From: Lachnospira pectinoschiza
Lineage (GTDB): Bacteria; Bacillota; Clostridia; Lachnospirales; Lachnospiraceae
Length of the DNA: 64,000 nucleotides
Assembly: GCF_020564355.1 (NCBI RefSeq)
Contig: NZ_JAJCRR010000007.1
Span: 1-64,000, forward strand
Reading direction: 5' to 3'
The notes below the pieces were generated by a model, which did no database searches, had not been told where the DNA came from, and worked only from the letters and a program-made list of their open reading frames with translations. Below are positions 47,113-56,678 of this stretch, one piece after another; position 1 is the first letter of the stretch; each line of letters starts with the position of its first letter. Position numbers and translations under genes: made by a program.

Positions 47113-48253
47113 GGGGCTGTCGCACTAAGAAATTAGTGCGATGCCCCTTTTTTATGTTAATGTGGTATATAATCTAAAAAAAATAAATCCCAGGCTTCGA
47201 AAACCCTGGGATTTATGGTAAAATATTAGCATGCTACTACATAATAAATTACAAAAAGATTATACTTTAAATCAGAGTGGATATCAACTAAAACTTCCAC
47301 TCGAATTAGAAACAATTATTCCTAAGAATGATTCTGTGCGGTTACTCAGTCAGTTTGTAGAGGAGATGGATGTGACTGATTTATATTCTACTTATGATAG
47401 AATAAATTCTTTATCGCCAAGAACACTTTTGAAGATTGTTTTATACTCTTACATGAATGGTGATTATTCATCCCGTTCTATGGAATTAAACTGCAAAAGA
47501 GATATCAATTTCATGTTTCTTTTAGAAGGACATTCTGCACCTGACCATGCAACACTTGCACGATTCAGGAGCATTCATTTTGCCCCTTGTTCTAAGCGTA
47601 TTCTCGCAGAAGTTTCAAATATCCTTTTTGATTTAGGTGAAATATCCGGTGAAACTATCTTTATTGATGGTACAAAAATCGAGGCAAATGCCAATAAATA
47701 TACTTTCGTGTGGAAAAAAGCCGTTACAAAAAATCAGGCAAAACTGTTAATTAAGTTAGCTGATTTTGTAGCTGAATGTGAACAACTCTATGACATAAAA
47801 ATAGTTTATGGAAATGTAATAAAAATCAAACATTTAAAGAGACTACGCAAGAAGCTGTATGCTCTCAAAAATGCTGGAAATATCACATTCGTGCATGGTA
47901 TAGGCAAGGCTCATTTGGAGACATAAAACAGGACATGCAGTTCAGAAGATACCTAAGCAAAGGGACTGCGAATGTACTCGCTGAAAGTACTCTTTTAGCA
48001 ATTGCAAGAAACATAAATAAACTTCATAATAAGATTCAGAACGGGAAGACAGGAACACATTTATTTCCTTTAAAAAGTGCCTGAATTTAGAAATATCAAA
48101 ATAAAAATTTTTAAAACCTATATAGGTTTATTAAAGTACGCCAATTTTTGGAACATCCCACTTATTTTAATAAATAGTAGCTTAAAAATCGTATTTTTAT
48201 AGGAAAAAGAGGCTGGTACCCTAACGATTTTCAATCGTTAAAGTGACAGCCCC
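47113..48253 (+). mobile_element. IS1182-family element, deleted copy 2
   Basis: This 1141-bp element has ends GGGGCTGTCGC/GTGACAGCCCC and is nearly identical to copy 1 outside the latter's extra deletion. It also lacks the central catalytic part of the transposase. No target-site duplication is evident on either side. Confidence 0.85.
47231..48084 (+). pseudogene. IS1182-type transposase, internally deleted (copy 2)
   Basis: The first 231 codons encode the N-terminal part through NITFVHGIGK. The sequence then shifts frame, and the genuine C-terminus (KQDMQFRRYLSKGTANVLAE, then LHNKIQ) follows to 48084. Roughly 200 residues of the catalytic middle are missing. Both copies therefore derive from one deleted ancestor, copy 1 having lost more. 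Confidence 0.8.
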
Positions 48254-48335
48254 ATTATACAAAAGGTACTTCGTGCCAGTGGTGCGCTCTTTTTATGGCA
48301 GACACGGTTAATCATTTGGTTGTGACCGGGTCTGT

Positions 48336-48665
48336 TTATTTGACTTCTGTGGATATACTTTGTGCCAGTTCGGCTACTGTTTCCTGTGGAAGTTCTGTAT
48401 GAAATGCTACCTCTGTGATACTTTTACCGTTTTTTAGAAGCTTTACAGCAGACTGGACTTTTTTAATTCCGGCAGCTTTGGCATACCGGGTTAAGTCACC
48501 CATCTGGCAGAGCCGCCGTAAAGCTGATTTTTTAGTACCTGTGGTATCGGTGTTTCTTTACTACTGATAATTTCAAAACTGGAATCCGTAATCCGTTCCT
48601 GCTCACTGCCGTCGGGCATTTTAATAAAATGCTCATTTTGCAGCAGGCAGACGGTTCCTTTCTTT
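48336..48665 (-). pseudogene. Second Rpn/PD-(D/E)XK nuclease remnant
   Basis: The minus-strand translation ends AKAAGIKKVQSAVKLL, then KNGKSITEVAFHTELPQETVAELAQSI, related to the remnant at 36420. Upstream sequence (KGTVCLLQNEHFIKMPDGSE, then ISSKETPIPQVLKNQL) is in another frame, so there is at least one frameshift, and the N-terminal nuclease core is absent. It lies just outside the right end of the island. Confidence 0.55.
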
Positions 48666-49127
48666 TATTATACTGGACTTGTGGGATTGTCGACAAGCAT
48701 TTCAATGGATTTTCTAAAATTTTTTCAAGTCTTTTGGGATTTCAAACCGGTTATAAATGGTGTTTGAACGAATATAGAATGACATTTCAGAATCCGCAGT
48801 AAATTCCAAAAACCGTGAAAAAATACAGACGAAATCTAAAAAACTTAGATTTCAACAGTTAATCAGATTTTAAACACATATTAATTGATATAAAACTGTG
48901 CTTAAACTGAGATTTAGAATATATTCTATTGGTATAATAACATATTATTGCACATTTGGCAATAGCAATGGAAAATATAATAAAATCAGTGGTTTTTACT
49001 AAAATACAGCCAAAAATCAGTTGTCGTCTTTTGTCGAATATAGTACTCTAGAACTACATAAGGCTAATTTCTATACAAAAGAAGAATGATACTAAGGGAA
49101 AAAATAAACAAAAAAGGAGAGAGAAAA
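48666..49127. other. Upstream region of the pectinase gene
   Basis: This AT-rich non-coding stretch lies ahead of the large pectin-degrading gene. It must contain that gene's promoter, but I cannot pick it out reliably. AAGGAGAGAG precedes the start codon. No RNA motif was recognised. Confidence 0.4.
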
Positions 49128-52100
49128 ATGGACAGAATTCAACGCAAAAAACCGGAATTCCGGCGGATTGCAGCGATGATTATGGCGGTAGCCATGATTA
49201 TTTCCGTGATACCGTTTCCGGAAGGGCTGTTTCATGTAACAGCGGCGGCAGCAGTAAAGATGTCGGCAACATGGACAGCTGCCAATTCAACATTAACCGA
49301 TTCCGACGATGCCGAGGCGGCAAGTGTAAAAGGCGGAAAACTTACCAATGATACAGGCGATACGATTCAGATTTCAGGAACAGCCACATTTACAAAAAGG
49401 GATAGTGACTTTCTGGCAAATAACGGGGTGTCTTTGGACATTCCGGTTGTAGAGGGCGCAAAGACCTGTACGCTTACAATCGTATCTTATTATGATATTA
49501 CAGAAAGTAATGCAAATCCAGTGCTTGTAAGCGGCATGGAGAATGTAAAAATCACAAGAACAGGAACAGGCGACTGGTCAACTTATACGATTACCGGTAC
49601 ACCGGATAAAAATGTGTCGGCAGTGACACTCACCATGCAGAAGCAGGAGTATTTTAGGTCTGTACAGGCAGATTCTTCAACCAGCCTTGCAGTGACTTCT
49701 GCCGGCTTTGCCGAAGGCGGGGACACGACGGCAGAATGGACTTACAGCAACGGAAGTGTAGTAGCTTCTAATTCGGCAAGCTCCATTCAGAAGACAACGG
49801 GAACCTATACAAATACAGACGGGGATGTCTTATATGTAGATGCATCTGCAGGTAAATTTGCACCGGATACGACTCAACAGTATAGAATCCAGATTAATGC
49901 AACAACCCAGATGACGATTCCGGCAGCGGGAGAGAAAGCAACTTTAACACTTATTATTAATAAAAATAATATTAGCACAGATACACAAAGCGTGCTAACA
50001 GATAAATATTTGAGTCTTTCAGGCACAGGTCTTTTAAAGGCAGAATGTACAAAAAATGAAGTGTATTTGGAAGATAACAATTACAGAAAAGTAGAAATTA
50101 CCTGCTATCTGGATGGTGATGAAGGTGAATTAACATTAACAGCATTATCAAATACTTATTTTAAGTCCCTTGCCATTGCCTGTGAAACACTCGACAAGAC
50201 AACGATTAAAGGAAGTATTACATCTTCTGCAGAAATCCCTGATGGAACAGCCATTGTTGCAACCAATCAGACAACAAAACTTTCCTATACGGGTGTAATT
50301 ACAAACGGAACGTATGAGATCGCCGTTCCGGCAGAAGATGAAGAAATGACTTATGAACTGTCAGTCAGTGATGCAGAATATCAGATTGCATCCGGTGTGA
50401 CAACACATGTTATCAGTAAAGACAAGAGTGCAGACATTACAGCGAATTTAAAGCTGGTGAAATTAAGTACCTGTGTTGTAACAGGCAGTATCAGCGGATT
50501 TGCTGATGATTATGATATCAGCAGACTGGATGTTTTGTTTAAGGCAGCTGGGGAAACAGAGTATGTGCCGGAAGTTACAGTAGATACAAAGAACAAGACC
50601 TATACGGCAAAGCTCGAAAAGGATATGCCGTACAGTGTAGCATTACAGGGTGTCAATGACTATGAACTGACTGCACCGGCAGAAAATGTTACCTATTCAG
50701 AAGACAGTACACTGAATATGACGGTAGCATTAAAGCCTACGTATCAGGTATCGCTTACGCTGCCGGATACACCGGATTTAAGCGGTAAAAATATCACGTA
50801 TACCTATATAAATCAGGATGACGGATATACTTATATATTTAGTAATAAGGAAGCAATCTCATTAAGAGACGGTACGTATCTGTTACAGCTTTCAGGAGAT
50901 TTTCTTGCACAGCCGTATTGCGTAAAGAGTGGTTTATATGTAACGGTTGCAGGGAAAAAAGCTGCACAGACACTTACATTTGAAGAAGTGACAAGCTGGT
51001 CCTTTGTATACAGTGATGATGGAAATTACTATCAGCAGAGTATCAATGGAACAACCGGTTATTATAATGGACTTTATGTTGATGCAGCAACAGGTAAGCT
51101 TGTACCAAACGGTCCTACACCGAATTCAGCACAGTTTACGACAGGCGCAAAGATTTCCGTGCCGGTCAGCGGAAAATGTACGATTTCGGTTGAAGCATAT
51201 CAGGCGGAGCGTGCGCTGTATACAATCGGAGGAACTGCGGCAGATACGACAACGGCGGTTTCTACCTATACCTATGATTCAGAAGAAGCCGGAACGGTAG
51301 AAATCGTATCAACGGGAAGCGCATATCTTTGTAAAATATCCGTTGTCTATGCAGCAAAGGACGTAGAATATGTTGAGCAGCCGGAAATGCCAAAGACATA
51401 TGATTACGGTACACCGGATGCGCTGGTTGTACAGCCGACAGGTCAAAGACTGGTCGTTACACAGACAGGTGGTACTTTAACCGGAAAAGAAAGTATCAGT
51501 GACAGTGTCAGCTACTTTGGATTTAATGAAACAGCGGATATAAATAAGCTCACGGCAGATGTGACGATTTTAGAGTGCGGCACAAGCAGTTCTAACGGCG
51601 TGTTCTTTGGCGCATTTAACGGAAACGGCATTGCAACGGCAGGTATCCGTAAAGGTACGGAATTAAAGATGATTTATTCCAAATCTTCATCAGAAATGGT
51701 GGGTGCGGCAGGTGCACTGACAGGAAATGTGACTTTAGGAACACGTGTCAGATTTGAACTTGTAAAGACAGATGAAGGTCTGGTTATCAGCATTACACCA
51801 AAAGACGATAAAGAGCAGCAGATCGTTTATAAATATAGTTCAACAATGCTGCTTCAGACAGACCGTGAAAATACAGCCGTGTCCTATGGTTTTGTATTTG
51901 CAGGGGTCAAGGCTGTGATTCAGAATATGAAATATACAGCAGAAGACGGAACGTGTCTGTATGACCAGAACGCATGTTATTATGCGCAGGGTACGGCACC
52001 GGTAGTTGAAAGTGTAACAGCACAGCAGGCAGAAACAAGAGATTACATTACCGTAAGCTGGACGAATTCAGTAGAAGCAGACGGTGACGGTATGTATGTG

Positions 52101-55100
52101 ATTCAGGTATCAGATGACGGCGGTCAGACATGGAAAAATGTGGACACGGCTATTACAGATACAACATACCGGTATGAGCTGAAAAATGCCGGGAATTATA
52201 ATTTCAGAGTCTGCGGAAAACTCGGTGTAAGCGGAGAGTACAATGACTTTGTTCAGACCGATGCGATTACGGTGATAGCACCGTTAAGTACACCGGCTGT
52301 CAGCATTTCCTCAACGGCAGACAAAGTAAAGCTTGCCTGGGATAAGGTATATGATGCAACAGCGTATGACGTATACCGTTATTCTTATGATGAAACAGAG
52401 GAAAATGCTAAGAAAATTGCAACGACAACAGAATGTGCTTACGAGGATACGGACGTAACTGAAGAAATGCCGTATTACTATTATATTGTTGCCAATTCTT
52501 ACATCGGAACCACATTGGATAACTATAGCAATCCGTCAGAAACGGTATGGGCAGTGCCAAGTGCCGGACATAAGGGAGATTATGTATACGAGGATGATGC
52601 GGTAGGATTTACGATTACAAAGAGGTCTTATGACACTGTATTTGATGGTAAGATTACCCTTGAAGGTGTCGTTGAAAAGGTGGCAGATGTTTCACTGGTG
52701 ATTAACGGAGAAACAGTAGACACACAGAGTGTGAAAGCCAAAGAAACCTTTGCATTTGACGATAAGGAGATTGCACAGGGCAGAAATGATGTGGAATTAC
52801 GGTTCACGGATAAAGATGGCAATATCACAAGAGAAACCTTTAATTTTGTGTATCTGACGAATTATCAGAAAGTAGTTGATGCTGCTTATGATGGAACAGA
52901 CGGCGAAGAGGTAAATGGAATTGCAACCTACAAGACCGTACAGGCAGCAGTCAATTCTGTAGCAGCGTCCAATACACGGCGCGTTGTGATTTTTGTTAAA
53001 GAAGGCGATTACGAAGAACATCTTTCAGTGACATCACCGTATATTACACTCATTGGTGAAGACAGTGAAAAGACAAGAATTTATTATGATACCAAAGAAT
53101 GGGTCGGCGGTGACATGAGCCAGCGCTGTGCAGTCAGCATCGGAAAGGCGGCAACCGGATTTTCAGCAGAAAACCTGACCATTGAAAATACATACAAATA
53201 CCTTGGTGACGGTTCGCTTTCCAATGAATCCTGCGATGCATTAAGAAATGATGCAGAAAATACTTTGTATGTTAATGTAAGAATTTTAGGATATCAGGAT
53301 ACACTTTGTGCTAATGCAGGAACACAGTATTATTACAAGTGTTATATTGCAGGAAATGTAGACTTTATTTACGGAAATGAGCCAAGGGCATTCTTTAATG
53401 ACTGTAAGCTGGTATTCCGTTATAGCGCAGCTAAAAATTCCGGCTATGTATGTGCTCCAAAGACAGGAGCTGATGCGGCATACGGACTGACATTTTACAA
53501 GTGCCGTGTGCTTTCGGAAACGGGCTGTTCAGGCAGCAGATATTACCTTGCAAGACCGTGGGGAGCAGATGCCTATATTACATGGATTGACTGTTACATG
53601 GGTAAAATTCTCCGTGCCAATACTGCAAATCCGTATTCGGATATGAGCGGAAATCCGGCAGCAGGCGCAAGATTCTTTGAATTTGGAAGCTTTGGACCGG
53701 GTTATGCAATTAATGTTAACAGAAGACAGATTTCATCCGCAAAGGCGGAAGAAATGACAACCACCGGTTATTTAGGCTGGGATCCATATACAATCGTAGC
53801 GATGATTGGCGGAAGATATGTGGGAACCGTAAATACCGGTATTGAGAACAAATTTGTTGAGAAAGAATACGTATCCGATACCTATTCCGGCATGGAAGGT
53901 GATGATACCGGACTGGATAAATATGTACTCGAAGGATACGCACAGAGCGGAAAGACAACCGGCGGCGGATTATTAATGGAATCTTCTAAGGATTATTACA
54001 CCGCAGGTTCAGCCGAAGAATTTTTACAGGCTATCCAGAGTATAAAAGCAAGCGGCAGACCGTCCGTGCTCGAACTGACAAGTGATATTGCACTGGGAAC
54101 GAACGAGGTTGAGGGCTTTGAGAATTACAAAGCATTTATTACGGCACATAAGCTTGCACCGCTGACACACCCGACACTGATACAGACAGGTGTATCCATG
54201 TTAAAGTTACAGGATATGAGTAACTTGACGATTTACTCAAAGAACGGTGCAAAGATTACACATACCTGCATTGATGTTACAGGTTCAAGCAACATCATTA
54301 TCAGAAACATCGAATTTGATGAAATCTGGGAGTGGGATGATGAAACCGAAGGCGCATATGACCGTAATGACTGGGACTACATGACAATTGAAAAGGGAAG
54401 TTCCAATATCTGGATTGACCATTGTACGTTCTATAAAGCATATGACGGTGTGATTGATGTTAAGACACCAGCAGACAGCAGCAATGTAACCATTTCATGG
54501 TGTGAATTTTTACCGGCGAGTGAAGACAGCGTATTTTTTGATACGATGATGAATGCCATGAAGGAAAATCCGGACAACTATCCGTATTATAAGCATTTAC
54601 TGGAAGCGGGCATGACAGATCAGCAGATTTATAACTATGCATATGGACAGAAAAAGACACATCTGCTCGGACAGTCCGATACAGATACGTCAGCTAAAAA
54701 CATTACCGTAACACTGGCAAACAATTACTACAAGGATTCAATGGACAGAATGCCAAGACTGCGTTTTGGTACGGCACACGTTTATAACTGTATTATGGAT
54801 GCACAGGATTTAAGAGATATGCGTCTGGATATCCAGAATACAGTCGGTTCGGCATTTTCACAGAAGATTGTAAGCAACGGCGCTTCTTCAAACTGCGGTG
54901 CGCACATGCTTCTTGAAAACTGCTATATGTCCGGCATGACTAACGCATTAATCAGTGGTAACGGTGACAGTGAGGCCGGCTATATTAATGCATTTAACAC
55001 GATGTATCTGCTGGATAGCAAAGAACAAGAATTAAAGATAACTTTGAACACGCATAAAGAAGGCGAAACGGCATTAGTTCAGGACAGAGGAGAATTTATA

Positions 55101-56453
55101 GAAAATCTTCCATACAGCGGCTACACCCTGTATGCGGCATCAGACCTTGAAACACAGGTGCAGCCTTACACAGGTGCCGGAAAGCTGACGATGACAACAC
55201 TGCAGTGGGAAAAGACAGCTTACAATGATGTACATAAAGAACACACAGAGCATACATGGAATGACGGAGCAATCGAAAAAGAAGCAACCTGTACCGAAGC
55301 GGGCGTAAAAGTTTACACTTGTACAGTCTGCGGAGACACAAAGAAAGAAGAAATTCCGGCAACAGGACATGTATGGGATGAAGGTAAGGTTACAACAGAA
55401 GCAACGACAGAAGCCGAGGGCGTAAAGACGTACACCTGTACAATCTGTGGGGATACGAAGACCGAAGCGATTCCGAAACTTGATGATAATGATAACAAAG
55501 GTGATACCGATGACGACAACAACGGTAAAACCGACGTAAGCATTGATGTTGTTGCAGGTGAAAATACACCGGTAGTTGCAGTTGAGGGAACAACCGATGA
55601 CATTGTAAAGAAGGTTCTGACACAGGAAGAACAAAAGTCTGCGGCCAATGGTGCAAAGACAGCGATATCTCTTCATATAGCAGATATTACCGCAACCGTT
55701 TCAGATACAGAGAAGGAACTGATAGCAAAGAAGTTATCAGACGGACAGAGTGCCGGAATGTATCTTGATATTGTATTAAAAGCGGCAGTTGGAGAAAGTA
55801 CCCGTGTTGTTACAGATACAAATGAGGCGCTGACAATGAAGATTACAGTTCCTGAGAGCCTTCGCAATACGGATACATCAAAGAAGAGAACGTATGATAT
55901 TGTAAGAGTTCATGGAAAGGATGCAGTTGTTTTATCTTCTGAATTCAATCAGGATGATATGACCATTACATTTACAACCGGTCAGTTCTCAACTTACGCA
56001 GTTGTGTATAAAGATACGGCTGTGACACCGGAACAGCCGACAATACCGGAACAGCCGACAACACCGGAACAGCCGACAATACCGGAGCAGCCGACGACAC
56101 CGGAGCAGCCGACAACACCGGAGCAGCCGACAACACCGGAACAGCCGACAACACCGGAACAGCCGACGACACCGGAGCAGCCGACGACACCGGAACAGCC
56201 GACGACACCGGAGCAGCCGACAACATCGGAACAGCCGACAACATCGGCACAGCCGGAAAATCCGACAATCCAGAATACGGAGAGTACGGAAAAAACAACA
56301 GCGGCAGACAATGCAGCAGAGGAAACACAGGTTCAGACAGGTGATTCTGTTTCATCTGGCAAGGTGGCCGGCATCGTGATTATTCTGATTGCCAGCATGG
56401 CAGTGATTGGTTTTGTACTTTTTAAAAAGAAAAAAAACGATACAGAAGAATAG
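49128..56453 (+). CDS. Giant surface-anchored pectin methylesterase-pectate lyase fusion
   Basis: The product is 2441 residues. A signal peptide (1-40) is followed by beta-rich modules (about 41-355 and 620-745, three related WTxxNG/W-type repeats with carboxypeptidase-regulatory-like repeats between), a lectin-like module (760-940) and two fibronectin III domains (960-1145). A CE8 pectin methylesterase follows (1243-1565; GYQDTL, GNVDFIYG, YLARPWG), then a PL1 pectate lyase (1620-1985; WIDHCTF, DGVIDVK, RMPRLRFG). The end has two HxW...CxxCG repeats, a PEQPTT linker, a transmembrane helix and a KKKK tail. It demethylates and cleaves pectin at the cell surface. Confidence 0.92.
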   Translation: MDRIQRKKPEFRRIAAMIMAVAMIISVIPFPEGLFHVTAAAAVKMSATWTAANSTLTDSDDAEAASVKGGKLTNDTGDTIQISGTATFTKRDSDFLANNGVSLDIPVVEGAKTCTLTIVSYYDITESNANPVLVSGMENVKITRTGTGDWSTYTITGTPDKNVSAVTLTMQKQEYFRSVQADSSTSLAVTSAGFAEGGDTTAEWTYSNGSVVASNSASSIQKTTGTYTNTDGDVLYVDASAGKFAPDTTQQYRIQINATTQMTIPAAGEKATLTLIINKNNISTDTQSVLTDKYLSLSGTGLLKAECTKNEVYLEDNNYRKVEITCYLDGDEGELTLTALSNTYFKSLAIACETLDKTTIKGSITSSAEIPDGTAIVATNQTTKLSYTGVITNGTYEIAVPAEDEEMTYELSVSDAEYQIASGVTTHVISKDKSADITANLKLVKLSTCVVTGSISGFADDYDISRLDVLFKAAGETEYVPEVTVDTKNKTYTAKLEKDMPYSVALQGVNDYELTAPAENVTYSEDSTLNMTVALKPTYQVSLTLPDTPDLSGKNITYTYINQDDGYTYIFSNKEAISLRDGTYLLQLSGDFLAQPYCVKSGLYVTVAGKKAAQTLTFEEVTSWSFVYSDDGNYYQQSINGTTGYYNGLYVDAATGKLVPNGPTPNSAQFTTGAKISVPVSGKCTISVEAYQAERALYTIGGTAADTTTAVSTYTYDSEEAGTVEIVSTGSAYLCKISVVYAAKDVEYVEQPEMPKTYDYGTPDALVVQPTGQRLVVTQTGGTLTGKESISDSVSYFGFNETADINKLTADVTILECGTSSSNGVFFGAFNGNGIATAGIRKGTELKMIYSKSSSEMVGAAGALTGNVTLGTRVRFELVKTDEGLVISITPKDDKEQQIVYKYSSTMLLQTDRENTAVSYGFVFAGVKAVIQNMKYTAEDGTCLYDQNACYYAQGTAPVVESVTAQQAETRDYITVSWTNSVEADGDGMYVIQVSDDGGQTWKNVDTAITDTTYRYELKNAGNYNFRVCGKLGVSGEYNDFVQTDAITVIAPLSTPAVSISSTADKVKLAWDKVYDATAYDVYRYSYDETEENAKKIATTTECAYEDTDVTEEMPYYYYIVANSYIGTTLDNYSNPSETVWAVPSAGHKGDYVYEDDAVGFTITKRSYDTVFDGKITLEGVVEKVADVSLVINGETVDTQSVKAKETFAFDDKEIAQGRNDVELRFTDKDGNITRETFNFVYLTNYQKVVDAAYDGTDGEEVNGIATYKTVQAAVNSVAASNTRRVVIFVKEGDYEEHLSVTSPYITLIGEDSEKTRIYYDTKEWVGGDMSQRCAVSIGKAATGFSAENLTIENTYKYLGDGSLSNESCDALRNDAENTLYVNVRILGYQDTLCANAGTQYYYKCYIAGNVDFIYGNEPRAFFNDCKLVFRYSAAKNSGYVCAPKTGADAAYGLTFYKCRVLSETGCSGSRYYLARPWGADAYITWIDCYMGKILRANTANPYSDMSGNPAAGARFFEFGSFGPGYAINVNRRQISSAKAEEMTTTGYLGWDPYTIVAMIGGRYVGTVNTGIENKFVEKEYVSDTYSGMEGDDTGLDKYVLEGYAQSGKTTGGGLLMESSKDYYTAGSAEEFLQAIQSIKASGRPSVLELTSDIALGTNEVEGFENYKAFITAHKLAPLTHPTLIQTGVSMLKLQDMSNLTIYSKNGAKITHTCIDVTGSSNIIIRNIEFDEIWEWDDETEGAYDRNDWDYMTIEKGSSNIWIDHCTFYKAYDGVIDVKTPADSSNVTISWCEFLPASEDSVFFDTMMNAMKENPDNYPYYKHLLEAGMTDQQIYNYAYGQKKTHLLGQSDTDTSAKNITVTLANNYYKDSMDRMPRLRFGTAHVYNCIMDAQDLRDMRLDIQNTVGSAFSQKIVSNGASSNCGAHMLLENCYMSGMTNALISGNGDSEAGYINAFNTMYLLDSKEQELKITLNTHKEGETALVQDRGEFIENLPYSGYTLYAASDLETQVQPYTGAGKLTMTTLQWEKTAYNDVHKEHTEHTWNDGAIEKEATCTEAGVKVYTCTVCGDTKKEEIPATGHVWDEGKVTTEATTEAEGVKTYTCTICGDTKTEAIPKLDDNDNKGDTDDDNNGKTDVSIDVVAGENTPVVAVEGTTDDIVKKVLTQEEQKSAANGAKTAISLHIADITATVSDTEKELIAKKLSDGQSAGMYLDIVLKAAVGESTRVVTDTNEALTMKITVPESLRNTDTSKKRTYDIVRVHGKDAVVLSSEFNQDDMTITFTTGQFSTYAVVYKDTAVTPEQPTIPEQPTTPEQPTIPEQPTTPEQPTTPEQPTTPEQPTTPEQPTTPEQPTTPEQPTTPEQPTTSEQPTTSAQPENPTIQNTESTEKTTAADNAAEETQVQTGDSVSSGKVAGIVIILIASMAVIGFVLFKKKKNDTEE
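56027..56253 (+). repeat. Tandem 18-bp coding repeat (PEQPTT wall-spanning linker)
   Basis: About twelve copies of an 18-bp unit (ACCGGAACAGCCGACAAC with A/G and C/T third-position variants) encode PEQPT(T/I), the last being SEQPTT. Such Pro-rich repeats hold surface enzymes away from the membrane. Copy number is probably variable between strains. Confidence 0.9.
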
Positions 56454-56522
56454 TTGCAGATATCATAGGCGGGGAATTTTGACCGCAACATCTGATTGCA
56501 TAAATAATTAAAAAAATGAAAA

Positions 56523-56560
56523 AAAGCGGGCGCTAAATGAGAGTTAGGCGTCCGCTTTGT
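56523..56560 (+). terminator. Terminator after pectinase gene
   Basis: AAAGCGGGCGC and GCGTCCGCTTT pair with one wobble around a 14-nt loop, followed by GTCTTGT; the T tract is weak. Confidence 0.65.
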
Positions 56561-56678
56561 CTTGTAAAAAATATAAATTTATGATATCTTTAATAGAAAG
56601 GATTGGATAAAAAATAAAAGCTGTATACAGGAATAAATTTATATGCAGAAGTTATTGGAGTAACGGATTGGAGTTATT

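Larger units (their letters stand above)
41102..48253 (+). mobile_element. IS1182-bounded island carrying an OYE/esterase/transporter operon
   Basis: Two directly repeated IS1182 derivatives enclose about 5.2 kb of cargo. The outer flanks are a perfect 12-bp inverted pair, CTTTTGTATAAT (41090-41101) and ATTATACAAAAG (48254-48265), consistent with insertion into a palindrome. Cargo genes look more A/T-rich in third positions than their neighbours. Both transposases are defective, so present mobility would need help in trans. Acquisition by transfer is inference. Confidence 0.6.

Noticed and set aside
41102..48253. Active composite transposon
   Set aside because: Both transposase genes lack the catalytic middle, and no target duplication is seen, so I call it only an IS-bounded island.
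56027..56253. Regularly spaced repeats that might be taken for a CRISPR array
   Set aside because: The 18-bp units are contiguous, in frame with the pectinase gene, and have no unique spacers. No cas genes are seen.
55972..56355. Long antisense reading frames opposite the PEQPTT repeat
   Set aside because: They arise from the repeat's codon pattern, have low-complexity translations (VGCSGV and SSAVPV repeats) and no ribosome site.
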